This document shows, piece after piece, positions 1-8,115 of a stretch of 64,000 nucleotides of DNA (its first letter is position 1; every line of letters begins with the position of its first letter). Made by a program: the position numbers and the translations under genes. Origin of the DNA: Candidatus Thiodiazotropha sp. (ex Epidulcina cf. delphinae) (lineage in GTDB: Bacteria > Pseudomonadota > Gammaproteobacteria > Chromatiales > Chromatiaceae); contig JAHXHS010000020.1 of assembly GCA_025656455.1 (NCBI GenBank), positions 22,822 to 86,821 on the forward strand, in the 5' to 3' direction. The notes under the pieces were generated by a model, which was not told the origin of the DNA, ran no database searches, and saw only the letters and a list, made by a program, of their open reading frames with translations.

Positions 1-673
1 ATTGCAGGAGGGGTTGAATCACCTGACCGATACCCTGACCCGGGTTTGGCTGGAGACACGCAGCAAAAAGCCTGTTTCGGCCGGTTACATGAAACAACTG
101 GCGAAACGTGTGGGTGATGTCTACACCATTCATCCTGAATTCAAGCAGCCGGCGTGCCGCATCGGCTTGACCCGGCTGCCTTCTTTCGATCAATTGCTGG
201 AAGCGATGCAGGCGTTTGAAACAGGCGTCAAGGCGCCATTTGCGGTCTATATCCATGGCGACTTCAATGTGGATAACATCATTTATGATCCTGAACAGCA
301 ACGGATCAATTTTATCGACCTGCACCGTTCCCGCTATATGGACTATCTGCAGGATGTCAGTGTTTTCTTGGTCTCCAACTACCGTCTCCAGGTCTTCGAC
401 CCCAGGGTCAGGCAACGGATCATGGCGCTCTGCCGGGCGTTCTATCGTTTCGCCAGGGCGTTCGCCCGCAAGATGGGGGATGAGACGTTCGAGATCCGCT
501 TGGCGATGGGCCTGATCCGCTCCTTTGCCACCTCGACCCGGTTTATTTTGGATAAGTCGCTGTCGCGGAGCATGCTCTACCGCGCGACCTATCTCATGGA
601 GCGGCTTCTCGAAAGCGAAGCCAAACCCAAGCACCGGTTTCAGGTGCCGATCAAGGAGATATTCGTTGGCTGA
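1..673 (+). CDS. APH-fold kinase, 5' end outside window (GAK-type cluster)
   Basis: This is the C-terminal part of an aminoglycoside-phosphotransferase/choline-kinase-fold protein. The catalytic loop HGDFNVDNIIYD, with the HxDxxxxN pattern, and the following metal-binding segment FIDLHR are both visible. The N-terminal ATP-binding lobe is not in the window, so the reading frame is taken as open at base 1. The substrate cannot be read from the sequence; the family phosphorylates hydroxyl groups of small molecules or sugars and, more rarely, proteins. The stop codon overlaps the next gene, which starts at 666, so the two are almost certainly co-transcribed. Membership of the cluster with ATP-grasp and HprK-like genes is the best clue to its role. 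It is not likely to be a resistance gene. Confidence 0.75.
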   Translation, partial: LQEGLNHLTDTLTRVWLETRSKKPVSAGYMKQLAKRVGDVYTIHPEFKQPACRIGLTRLPSFDQLLEAMQAFETGVKAPFAVYIHGDFNVDNIIYDPEQQRINFIDLHRSRYMDYLQDVSVFLVSNYRLQVFDPRVRQRIMALCRAFYRFARAFARKMGDETFEIRLAMGLIRSFATSTRFILDKSLSRSMLYRATYLMERLLESEAKPKHRFQVPIKEIFVG

Positions 674-1556
674 ACCTGAAATCGGCGTGGTGGGGATTCC
701 GGGGAAATGGTCTACCGAGGCCTTGGCCGATGCGCTGGAAGCGGCGACCGGGTTTCGCTTGGTGATCGATATGGCGGATGTCTCCGCCGAGCTCGATAGC
801 GGCAGGCTCTATTACCATGGCCGAGACCTGACCGGTCTCGATGCGCTGGTGGTAAAAAAGATCAGTCGCGAATACAGCCCCCACTCCCTGGATCGATTGG
901 AGATGCTGCGGCAACTGGAGCGCGCCGGGGTGCGGGTGTTCAGCCGGGTGGAGCGGATCATTCGCCTCATCGACCGTCTCAGTTGCACCCTGTCACTCTA
1001 CAATGCCGATATCCCCATGCCCCAGACACGGGTTACCGAAAGCCTTGCCGCCGCCGTATCGGCGGTGGAGGATTTCGGTTCGGCAGTCTTTAAACCCCTC
1101 TACTCCACCAAGGCCAGGGGGATGACGGTGATCGAGGCCGATAACGGGTCCGAGGAGACACAGCGGGAGATCGAGGCATTTCAAGCGGCCAATCCGGTGA
1201 TGTATATCCAGAAAAAACTGCAACTGCCAGGCAAGGATCTGGGAATGGTGTTTCTCGGCGGTGAATATCTCGGCGCCTATGCCAGGGTGGGGAAATCGGG
1301 GGCCTGGAATACCACCATCCTGAGCGGCGGCCACTACGAGGGCTATGAAGCCAATGATGAACTGGTCGAGCTGGCCACCAGGGCGCAAGCGATCTTCGGT
1401 CTCGATTTCACCACCGTGGACGTGGCTGAAACGGAGCAGGGACCGGTGGTCTTTGAAGTGTCCGCGTTCGGCGGTTTTCACGGGGCGCTGAAGGGTATCG
1501 GTATCGATGTCCCGACACGCTATGTCTCCTATATCCTCAAGGAGCTTGCGGCATGA
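666..1556 (+). CDS. ATP-grasp enzyme, GAK system type
   Basis: An ATP-grasp ligase of 296 residues when started at TTG 666, which sits 7 bases after an AAGGAG Shine-Dalgarno at 653-658 and overlaps the upstream stop. A longer upstream start in this frame would only read through the previous gene. The central segment 'VFKPLYSTKARGMTV' is the ATP-grasp lysine/glycine loop, and the end 'FTTVDVAETEQGPVVFEVSAFGGF' carries the acidic metal-binding residues in RimK-like style. Such enzymes join a carboxylate to an amine or thiol through an acyl-phosphate; the partner substrate here is unknown. The gene lies between an APH-like kinase and an HprK-related kinase, the combination that defines the computationally named GAK system. 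The next gene starts inside its stop codon (ATGA). Confidence 0.8.
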   Translation: MAEPEIGVVGIPGKWSTEALADALEAATGFRLVIDMADVSAELDSGRLYYHGRDLTGLDALVVKKISREYSPHSLDRLEMLRQLERAGVRVFSRVERIIRLIDRLSCTLSLYNADIPMPQTRVTESLAAAVSAVEDFGSAVFKPLYSTKARGMTVIEADNGSEETQREIEAFQAANPVMYIQKKLQLPGKDLGMVFLGGEYLGAYARVGKSGAWNTTILSGGHYEGYEANDELVELATRAQAIFGLDFTTVDVAETEQGPVVFEVSAFGGFHGALKGIGIDVPTRYVSYILKELAA

Positions 1557-2689
1557 ATGGAAAAGATAGCGTATCGGCGGCGCCCATGGATGCAAAGGCC
1601 GCCGCCTTCCTGTTGACGGAGGGCTCGGACCTTTGTGAAACGCCCTTACGGCTGACGGTCGGCGATTGTGGTTTGGTGATACACGCCAACAGCCGGCAAC
1701 TCCTCGATCGCCTGCGGGGCTACTTCAGCCATTTGTCAAAAAAGCCGGCGCTATCCACCATTGAAATCACCGCCATTGAGAGTGAGGTGGTCGATACCGG
1801 TCTGCCTTTCGTCGATTGGCGTCGTGAGCCGGGCAAGCGTGGGCGCAAAGACGCCTATGTGGAATTGGCGGACGGCCGATTGCTGCTCAAGGTGCGCACC
1901 GGGATGCTGTTTCTGCAGAGCGAGCAGTGGCGTGTTGCCGCCGGTCCCTGTCTGGAATACGACAACCAGCTTGTCAATTTCATCAATTCGCAAGTGATGA
2001 ACTGGCTGCAACAGCGGGATTGGCTGATCTGCCATGCCGCCGGATTGATGCTGAACGGCCATGCCATCGCCATCGCTGGGTTTTCAGGCGGCGGCAAGTC
2101 GACCCTGATGTTGCACTTGATGGAGCATCCGAAGAGTCGTTATCTGACCAATGACCGGCTCTTTCTGCGCCGTCAAGGGGTAAGGGTCGAAGCGGTCGGC
2201 ATCCCAAAACTGCCGCGCATCAATCCAGGCACCGTGGTGAACAATCCCAGGCTCTCATCATTGATCGATGAGGAGAGGAGGGAACGGCTGCTGCAACTGC
2301 CAAAGCAGGCGCTATGGGATCTGGAAGAGAAGTTCGATGTCGATGTGCAGCGATTCTACGGCCGGGATCGAATCGATACCTCGACACCCGTTCCCCTAGC
2401 GGGGTTGGTGATTCTGAACTGGCGTCAAACGGATACCGACCCGGTGAAGATGACAAAAGTGGATATTTCACAGCGCAACGAACTGCTGGCGGCGGTGATG
2501 AAGTCTCCCGGGCCTTTCTACCAGGACGCGTTAGGGGTTTTTTTACAAGATGATGATCCATTGCAGGAGGCGCCCTACCAACAGTTGCTGAAGGGTATTA
2601 GCGTCTATGAGGTAACCGGCCGGATGGATTTCGCCGGGCTGACCGGGTTGTGTTTGAAACAATGGGGTGACTATCAACCTGGCTCATGA
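1553..2689 (+). CDS. HprK-related kinase B (GAK system)
   Basis: This 378-residue protein has a P-loop GFSGGGKSTL near residue 176, followed about 25 residues later by 'YLTNDRLFLRR', the acidic segment typical of HprK/PEPCK-fold kinases. HPr kinases phosphorylate a serine on HPr. This relative lacks the usual HprK N-terminal domain, and no PTS gene is nearby, so the target is probably something else, perhaps the amphi-Trp protein or a small molecule (inference). The start ATG overlaps the stop of the ATP-grasp gene. After the gene there is a 240-bp gap before the SixA-Nudix gene, so the cluster could consist of two transcripts. The assignment as HprK-related kinase B rests on length, P-loop and neighbours. 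Confidence 0.8.
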   Translation: MNGKDSVSAAPMDAKAAAFLLTEGSDLCETPLRLTVGDCGLVIHANSRQLLDRLRGYFSHLSKKPALSTIEITAIESEVVDTGLPFVDWRREPGKRGRKDAYVELADGRLLLKVRTGMLFLQSEQWRVAAGPCLEYDNQLVNFINSQVMNWLQQRDWLICHAAGLMLNGHAIAIAGFSGGGKSTLMLHLMEHPKSRYLTNDRLFLRRQGVRVEAVGIPKLPRINPGTVVNNPRLSSLIDEERRERLLQLPKQALWDLEEKFDVDVQRFYGRDRIDTSTPVPLAGLVILNWRQTDTDPVKMTKVDISQRNELLAAVMKSPGPFYQDALGVFLQDDDPLQEAPYQQLLKGISVYEVTGRMDFAGLTGLCLKQWGDYQPGS

Positions 2690-2930
2690 CGGCTGAACCC
2701 GGTAACCGAATAGATTCGCCGCATGTCCCCTTTATCTTCCGGGAGACGTAATAAAACTGTAACAGATTATTCTTTTGTTTCCTCATCCTGTCCGTTATCT
2801 AATATAGAGGCAATATAACCCAAACACCCCTATGAAACGCAAAGGGCGCAAATGAAGTTACCTAGCTGGATGTTTTTCCTTAGGATCTTTGCGTAATTGA
2901 GCTGAAGAAGAAACATGAGGTGGAGAGAAA

Positions 2931-3920
2931 ATGGCACGTGAACTGATGTTGCTCAGACATGGAAAGTCGGACTGGAGTGAACAGGTGGAAGATTTCAAGA
3001 GGCCGCTGAAGGACCGGGGCAAGCGAGGCGCTCAACGCCTGGGCGTGTGGTTGCAGCAGCAGCGGTTGTTGCCGGATTATGTGGTCAGCTCACCGGCGGA
3101 ACGGGCGATCGTCACCGCGGAGAAGACGGTTAAGGCGATGGGAGGGGATGCCCATGCCATCAAGGAGGAGCGGCGTATCTATGCGGCTCGGGTGGAGGAT
3201 CTGTTATCGGTGCTCGCTGAAGCGCCTGAAGGCGCAAGCAGAGTCCTGCTGGTCGGCCACAACCCGAGCCTGGAGGCGCTGACTGAATTCTTGGAGGGTG
3301 AACGCATTCCTTTGCCGAAAGACGGCAAACTCATACCCACGGCTACCTTGGCGCGCATCGAAATGCCAGATGACTGGCATGAATTGAAGGCCGGCGACGG
3401 CCATCTGCTTTCCATTACCCGTGCCGACGGACTGGAAAAGAAATTTCCCTTTCCCGACCAAAATGGCACGGAGATGCGCGATCGACCGGCTTATTACTAC
3501 AATCAGTCTTCGGTCGTTCCTTATCGGATACGCGATGGCAGGCCTGAGATCCTGGTGGTTATGTCGAGCAAACGCAAACACTGGGTATTGCCCAAAGGCA
3601 TCAGCGAACCGTCGTTGACCTTACAGGCGTCGGCGGCAAAAGAGGCTTTCGAAGAAGCGGGTGTGGAAGGGGATGTCATCGATGACCCGCTGGGCAGTTA
3701 TACCTACCAGAAGTGGGGCGCCGAATGCACGGTGCAGGTCTATCCCATGCGGGTCACCCGGGAGCTTTCCGAGGATGAGTGGGAGGAGCAGCATCGTGGA
3801 CGCGAATGGCTCTCCCCGAAGCAGGCGATGAAACGTGTCAGGCAGGCGGAGTTGAAACCGATGATCCAGTCCCTGGCAAAACAACTGGAACAGCACTACC
3901 GGGCGGGAATCAGTGGCTAA
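2931..3920 (+). CDS. SixA-type histidine phosphatase fused to Nudix hydrolase
   Basis: Two domains in 329 residues. Residues 1-160 form a SixA-like phosphohistidine phosphatase, with LLRHGKSDW (RHG motif) at the start and a second histidine in 'VLLVGHNPSLE'. Residues about 185-310 form a Nudix domain with 'HWVLPKGI' and the box core 'KEAFEEAGV'. The first glutamate of the Nudix consensus (GX5E) is replaced by leucine, while the EExG core is kept; this resembles the diphosphoinositol-polyphosphate/Ap4A branch. The protein could dephosphorylate a phosphohistidine protein and a nucleoside or inositol polyphosphate. ATG 2931 follows a purine-rich stretch. The downstream gene overlaps by 8 bases. 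Domain calls are firm; the substrates are not known. Confidence 0.85.
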   Translation: MARELMLLRHGKSDWSEQVEDFKRPLKDRGKRGAQRLGVWLQQQRLLPDYVVSSPAERAIVTAEKTVKAMGGDAHAIKEERRIYAARVEDLLSVLAEAPEGASRVLLVGHNPSLEALTEFLEGERIPLPKDGKLIPTATLARIEMPDDWHELKAGDGHLLSITRADGLEKKFPFPDQNGTEMRDRPAYYYNQSSVVPYRIRDGRPEILVVMSSKRKHWVLPKGISEPSLTLQASAAKEAFEEAGVEGDVIDDPLGSYTYQKWGAECTVQVYPMRVTRELSEDEWEEQHRGREWLSPKQAMKRVRQAELKPMIQSLAKQLEQHYRAGISG

Positions 3921-4617
3921 GGTGATAGCCGCTTTGCTGCGGCATGGGGAGTATCATCAGTTAGCCGATACCCCGAGCGCCCTGCAACCCTTTCTGCTGA
4001 CCAGCCGTGGGATCGAGCAGGCGGAGCGATCGGTCTCCCTGTTGCAAGGCGCCCTGTCGATGTTCGACTGGTCCCTCCATCCGGTGATCGACAGCTCGCG
4101 GCTGTTGCGGGGCTGGCAAACCGCTGCAGTGATTCGTCAGGCGTTGCTAGCCGGCGCCTCGACCCCATTACAGATCGAGACCTTCGATGAATTGGCGGAA
4201 CGCAGTGTCGGTTCCGCAGCCAACCTGACGGTTCAACAGATCGAATCGGTGTTGCGGGAGGACCCCCGTTTTCCGCTCCCCCCCCAGGGTTGGAAATCGG
4301 ACAGCCACTATCGCCTGCCGTTGCAGGGGGCGGAGTCGCTGATGGAGGCGGGAGAACGGGTGGCCCGACATCTCGACAGTCGTCTTGCTCAACTGCAGCG
4401 GCAAGTCGAGGTGGATACGGTCAAGCTCTTCGTAGGGCATGGCGCGGCTTTTCGTCACGCGGCACACCATCTCGGCGTGTTGGAGTTTCACCAACTAGCG
4501 GACCTGAGCATGCATTACTGCCGGCCTGTTTTTGTTGAGCGCCACCATGCCGGCGACTGGCGCCACTTGACCGGAGCCTGGAAGGTCCGTTCCGAGGGAG
4601 AGGCATTTGTCGACTGA
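3913..4617 (+). CDS. histidine phosphatase family protein
   Basis: A 234-residue phosphoglycerate-mutase-like protein. The phosphate-accepting histidine is in 'ALLRHGEYHQ' near the N terminus, and the second catalytic histidine is in 'KLFVGHGAAFRHA' near residue 175. It starts at GTG 3913, inside the end of the SixA-Nudix gene. The next gene begins at TTG 4607, before this one stops, so translational coupling is likely. A second stand-alone histidine phosphatase directly behind a SixA-Nudix fusion suggests successive dephosphorylation of one product or of a phosphohistidine intermediate, but the substrate is not visible. Confidence 0.8.
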   Translation: MAKVIAALLRHGEYHQLADTPSALQPFLLTSRGIEQAERSVSLLQGALSMFDWSLHPVIDSSRLLRGWQTAAVIRQALLAGASTPLQIETFDELAERSVGSAANLTVQQIESVLREDPRFPLPPQGWKSDSHYRLPLQGAESLMEAGERVARHLDSRLAQLQRQVEVDTVKLFVGHGAAFRHAAHHLGVLEFHQLADLSMHYCRPVFVERHHAGDWRHLTGAWKVRSEGEAFVD

Positions 4618-5956
4618 CGCGCTCACCAGGCATAATAAATTCCACCGCAAGCGTTTGCCAGTCTATCGGGGCCTGAAATGGATTGACGCGGAACTGCCGA
4701 AAACGAGTGAGTCCTGGTTGTTGGGGAAACAGCGCTCGATTGTCAAGGAGAAGGGATTGCGCGACTCGACAGAGCAGCTATTGAGCGAGGTGGTGAATCA
4801 GGAAAAGTGGCGCTGGCCAAAAAGAGCGCTCCTCTTCTTCTCGGATCCCCATGCCGATGCCGATGCCTTTATCGCCTCCCTGGTAGCGTCAGGTGGGGTC
4901 AAGAAAACGGGTGAGAAAGATCAGAATCTGAAGCTGATATCGAGCGGCCGCCGGTCCGTTTTCGTTATCGGCGGCGACTGCTTCGATAAAGGACCGAGTA
5001 ATTTGCGGTTGTTGCGCGTGGTGCATCGATTGATTGAGCAGGGGGCCAGGGTATCCCTGCTTGCCGGCAATCACGATATCCGTATCAAGTTAGGTATTGC
5101 ATCGGTCGGCATGGATCCTGATCCGCGCCATGACCACTTCTTTATCCGCATGGGCAGCAAAGTCATCCCTATGCTGCGTGAGATCGTCGATGAATATCTC
5201 CAGGGCAAGGGGGCGCTCAAGGGCATACCGCCGACACGGAGTTGCCGGCGTATCCTCTATCCGCCGAAACGCTGGTTCAAAGAGTTTCCCAAAATGGCGA
5301 GTTGGGTCATGCCGGACAAACATATGGCCCGTGAGCTCAAGCGCCTCAGGGAAAAAATCGACGATTTCGAAGCCGATTGTCAGGCAGCCGGCCTCTCATT
5401 GCGGCAGGTCTATGCCGCAGTGATGAAGTGGCAGCAACTCTTTCTCGAGCCTGGCGGTGAGTTCAGTTGGTTCTTCAAACGCATGCAGCTGGCCTATCGG
5501 CAGGGCTCTTTTCTGTTTGTCCATGCGGGCATTGACGACAGGATGGCCAAACTGATCAACCGCAAAGGGATCAAATATATCAACCGGGCGTTCAAGGAGA
5601 GTGTTGATGATGAGATCTTCGAGTTCTACTACGGCCCCCTGGCAAACCTGATTCGCACAAAGTATCGGGATGTGGATATGCCATTGACCCGCAAGGGTGT
5701 CGAACTGATGCATGACGCGGGGATTTACGCCATCGTTCACGGGCATGCCAACCGTTATCATGGCCAGCGCATCATGCTGCGCAAGGGCATGATCAATTTC
5801 GAATGCGACGCCACCATTGATCGTCATACCCGTGACAAGGAAGGGTTGACGGGGGAGGGCGCCGCCGTGACCATTTTTCACCCGGACCGCCTGGTGATGG
5901 GGGTCAGTACCGACTATCCGCGTATTAAGGTGTTCGATCCAAAATCAATTGTCTGA
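4607..5956 (+). CDS. metallophosphoesterase
   Basis: A 449-residue calcineurin-like phosphoesterase. The ordered metal ligands are clear: 'FFSDPHADAD' (DxH), 'VIGGDCFDKGPSN' (GDxxDKG), 'LLAGNHDIR' (GNHD) and, near the C terminus, 'AIVHGHANRYHG' (GH). A roughly 150-residue insertion lies between the GNHD motif and the last histidine motif, which is long for the family. The start is TTG 4607, with a GAGGGAGAGG-type ribosome site just upstream, overlapping the previous gene. It belongs to the run of phosphoryl-transfer genes starting at the left edge. Substrate (nucleotide, protein or polyphosphate) is undetermined. Confidence 0.85.
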   Translation: MSTDALTRHNKFHRKRLPVYRGLKWIDAELPKTSESWLLGKQRSIVKEKGLRDSTEQLLSEVVNQEKWRWPKRALLFFSDPHADADAFIASLVASGGVKKTGEKDQNLKLISSGRRSVFVIGGDCFDKGPSNLRLLRVVHRLIEQGARVSLLAGNHDIRIKLGIASVGMDPDPRHDHFFIRMGSKVIPMLREIVDEYLQGKGALKGIPPTRSCRRILYPPKRWFKEFPKMASWVMPDKHMARELKRLREKIDDFEADCQAAGLSLRQVYAAVMKWQQLFLEPGGEFSWFFKRMQLAYRQGSFLFVHAGIDDRMAKLINRKGIKYINRAFKESVDDEIFEFYYGPLANLIRTKYRDVDMPLTRKGVELMHDAGIYAIVHGHANRYHGQRIMLRKGMINFECDATIDRHTRDKEGLTGEGAAVTIFHPDRLVMGVSTDYPRIKVFDPKSIV

Positions 5957-5966
5957 CAGGGTTAAT

Positions 5967-6242
5967 ATGAGACAGGGCAAGAAAAATTTTCGCCACGAAT
6001 CTCTACAGGATAGGGAGTCGATTCAAGCGATCTTGAAAGCGATCACTCAAGGTGTCGCCAAGGGCAAACTGACGCTGAGTGATGACGACGATGAGATGGT
6101 CATGCAACCGGATGGCTTGCTGCAGTTGAAAGTGAGTGCGGCCCAGGATGCGGAGCGGCACCGTATTAATCTGCGAATTACCTGGCAAGTGGAAGAGGAG
6201 AAGCAGAAAAAGAGCAAGACCCTGAAGGTCAAGTTGAAGTAA
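5967..6242 (+). CDS. amphi-Trp domain protein (GAK system)
   Basis: A small charged protein of 91 residues starting at ATG 5967; an in-frame TTG at 5949 is possible but overlaps the previous gene. It has the layout of amphi-Trp domain proteins: an N-terminal 'FRHESLQDRESIQAIL' helix, a 'GVAKGKLTLSDDDDEM' turn, a beta segment 'LLQLKVSA', and a closing strand with the conserved tryptophan in 'INLRITWQV'. No enzyme motif is present, so it may be a substrate or adaptor of the kinases and phosphatases upstream (inference). The stop codon is immediately followed by the CTAG end of a palindromic element, which ends the cluster. Confidence 0.75.
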   Translation: MRQGKKNFRHESLQDRESIQAILKAITQGVAKGKLTLSDDDDEMVMQPDGLLQLKVSAAQDAERHRINLRITWQVEEEKQKKSKTLKVKLK

Positions 6243-6461
6243 CTAGTGTGGTGTAACGTATAAACTGTACCAATCAGAGGCCCGTCAATGCCTCAAGACG
6301 CCCCGCAGGAAGTGCCCTTGGGGTGCCAGGCGCAGCGCGCAGGCAATGGCGCGCCATTCCCGGCGCAACGCGCCTAGCACCCCAAGGGCACTTCCTTCGG
6401 GGCGCAGCTAACGGCTTAGCGTCTCGCTGATTGGTGCAGTTTATACGTTACACCACACTAG
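6243..6461. mobile_element. CTAG-ended palindromic element, family A copy 1 (MITE-like)
   Basis: A 219-bp non-coding element whose two ends are inverted repeats of about 35 bp, starting CTAGTGTGGTGTAACG and ending in its complement. An internal imperfect inverted repeat (CCCTTGGGGTG / CACCCCAAGGG) makes most of the element foldable. It contains no transposase gene. A second copy lies at 62582-62851 in opposite internal orientation. CTAG at both ends is compatible with a target duplication of the IS5 type. It abuts the next element and shares its CTAG. Confidence 0.85.
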
Positions 6462-6729
6462 GGCCTGTTAACACTAATTTGATAGCCACTATTGTGCCTG
6501 AAAAAGCGCCAATCAAGGCGCGAGGAGCGTAGTTTGGTTGTTCCAAATAAGCGACGAGTAACGCCGAGTGGCGCTTTTTCAGGCGCAACCCGAAGGGCCA
6601 AGGCCCTGTTTTCGCCCAGCGGCGTTATCAGTCGCTTATGTAGACTCAGCTACACGGCGCTCCTTCTGCCTTGCTGGACAAAAACAGGGTCTTGGCAGTG
6701 GCTATCAAATTAGTGTTAACAGGCCCTAG
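6458..6729. mobile_element. CTAG-ended palindromic element, family B
   Basis: A 272-bp element directly abutting family A, sharing CTAG 6458-6461. Its terminal inverted repeats are about 33 bp (outer bases GGGCCTGTTAACACTAATTT). The interior is GC-rich, also contains self-complementary blocks, and encodes nothing recognisable. It ends 2 bp before the start codon of pncC, so it must supply or replace that gene's promoter and ribosome-binding region. The ends resemble those of IS5-family elements, which would have moved it in trans (inference). Confidence 0.85.
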
Positions 6730-6731
6730 CG

Positions 6732-7223
6732 ATGAGTGAACCGGTTAGCGAATTGACCGACCGGTGCGCCCGGCTGCTGCGCCATCAGGGATTTCGCCTG
6801 GCGGTGGCTGAGTCCTGCACCGGCGGCTGGCTGGCCAAGGTGCTGACGGATCTGCCGGGCAGTAGCGAATGGTTCGACCGGGGATTCGTGACCTACAGCA
6901 ATCAGGCCAAACAGGCGATGCTGGGCGTCACTTCCCAGACATTGGAGCAGTTTGGCGCGGTGAGCGAAGCGACCGTTGGCGAGATGACTCAGGGAGCCCT
7001 GCGCGAAAGCGGGGCTGATGTGGCTGTCGCCATCAGTGGCATCGCCGGTCCGGGGGGCGGCAGCGAGGGAAAACCGGTGGGGACGGTCTGCTTTGCCTGG
7101 CAGATCAGGGGCAGGGAGGCGATCACCGGCCGGGAGTGGATCGACGGCGACCGCAAGCAGGTGCGCTGGCAAGCGGTGGTGCATGCCCTAAGGCAGCTAG
7201 AGCGGCTATTGCGCAGTGGCTGA
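6732..7223 (+). CDS. pncC: nicotinamide-nucleotide amidohydrolase
   Basis: A 163-residue stand-alone CinA C-terminal domain protein that deamidates nicotinamide mononucleotide to nicotinate mononucleotide in the pyridine nucleotide cycle. Diagnostic segments are 'LAVAESCTGGWLAKVLTD', 'GFVTYSNQAKQAMLGV' and 'ISGIAGPGGGSEGKPVGTV'. Length matches E. coli PncC. It is followed by thpR, which starts inside its end at 7216, and recA lies further downstream; pncC-recA-recX is a common gammaproteobacterial order. The ATG lies 2 bp after a palindromic element, so no conventional Shine-Dalgarno is visible. Confidence 0.93.
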   Translation: MSEPVSELTDRCARLLRHQGFRLAVAESCTGGWLAKVLTDLPGSSEWFDRGFVTYSNQAKQAMLGVTSQTLEQFGAVSEATVGEMTQGALRESGADVAVAISGIAGPGGGSEGKPVGTVCFAWQIRGREAITGREWIDGDRKQVRWQAVVHALRQLERLLRSG

Positions 7224-7758
7224 CCAGCGTCTCTTCTTTGCCCTCTGGCCCGAGGCCCAGGTGCGTGACGAATTCGCCGCCTTGGCGCATGCATCGGCGC
7301 CGGGTGAAGGGCGAAGGCACCGCGCCGATGATCTGCACATGACCTTGGTTTTTCTCGGTCAGGTTGACCCATCACGGCGACAGTGTATCGAAGGGGTCGC
7401 CGACGCCATTCGGGCGCCCTCTTTCGAATTGACGATCGATCATACCGGTTTCTGGTCCAGACCGAGGATCTTCTGGGCCGCGCCCGACACCACACCCGAG
7501 CCACTCAAGCAACTGGTGCATGATCTGAATCACGGATTGCGCGGCTGTGGGTTCGAACCGGAACAACGTTCCTACAAACCACACGTCACGCTCTATAGAA
7601 AGGCGCGCCATGCTAAACCAACGCCATTGCCGGCAGGCATTCAGTGGCCGGTCAGGGAGTTTGTGCTGGCGTCGTCTGCAAATCCGGGTTCATCCTCGAC
7701 ACGCTATCAAGTATTGCGGCGATGGGCTCTGGATGATGCTGGAGAAGAAACCGGGTAG
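7216..7758 (+). CDS. thpR: RNA 2',3'-cyclic phosphodiesterase (LigT)
   Basis: A 180-residue 2H phosphoesterase with both HxTx motifs: 'HMTLVFLG' near residue 41 and 'HVTLYRKA' near residue 120. The family opens 2',3'-cyclic phosphates on RNA and, in vitro, can join tRNA halves. The start codon is GTG 7216, overlapping the 3' end of pncC, which implies translational coupling. Placing it between pncC and recA is somewhat unusual but occurs in sulfur-oxidising gammaproteobacteria. Confidence 0.9.
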   Translation: MADQRLFFALWPEAQVRDEFAALAHASAPGEGRRHRADDLHMTLVFLGQVDPSRRQCIEGVADAIRAPSFELTIDHTGFWSRPRIFWAAPDTTPEPLKQLVHDLNHGLRGCGFEPEQRSYKPHVTLYRKARHAKPTPLPAGIQWPVREFVLASSANPGSSSTRYQVLRRWALDDAGEETG

Positions 7759-7842
7759 ACATCATGGATTGACCTGCTCAAGCGTCTCAGCCCAAATGGC
7801 GAGGCATTGAATCCCTATTAGCCATGCACTGTGCCTGTGTGG

Positions 7843-7933
7843 TTTCACCACGAAGAACACGAAGGACACGAAGTGTGGGATTAAGCGATTCGTGCTATGA
7901 CCCCTTCGTGCTCTTCGTGTCCTTCGTGGTGAA
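7843..7933. repeat. imperfect inverted repeat of CACGAAG units
   Basis: A 30-bp segment built of CACGAAG units (7843-7872) is repeated in inverted orientation at 7904-7933 with few mismatches. It lies in the 357-bp non-coding stretch between thpR and the next small gene. That stretch also contains, at 8047-8067, a variant of the dispersed GTAGGGTGCGGCCC palindrome. No gene is seen in it. Confidence 0.75.
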
Positions 7934-8115
7934 AACGATCAACAATACGAACAACGGCATGCAGTGCGTGACCAGAGCCTAAGCTATTGAAGAAAATAGG
8001 AAAAAGATGAAAGCAAGCGGCAATAGTTAACAGGTCAATCCCTATCAGGGCGCGGCCCTGCCGCACCCACATCGGTTTTTGATAGTGGATTATTGAGACA
8101 GAGGGTTTTGTTGGC

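Noticed and set aside
1..673. Aminoglycoside resistance gene
   Set aside because: Only the general APH fold is visible, and the gene sits in a conserved-looking phosphotransfer cluster rather than a resistance context.
6492..6713. A 73-residue gene inside the family B palindromic element
   Set aside because: The frame is only a by-product of the GC-rich palindromic interior; it has no family resemblance and begins within the terminal repeat region.
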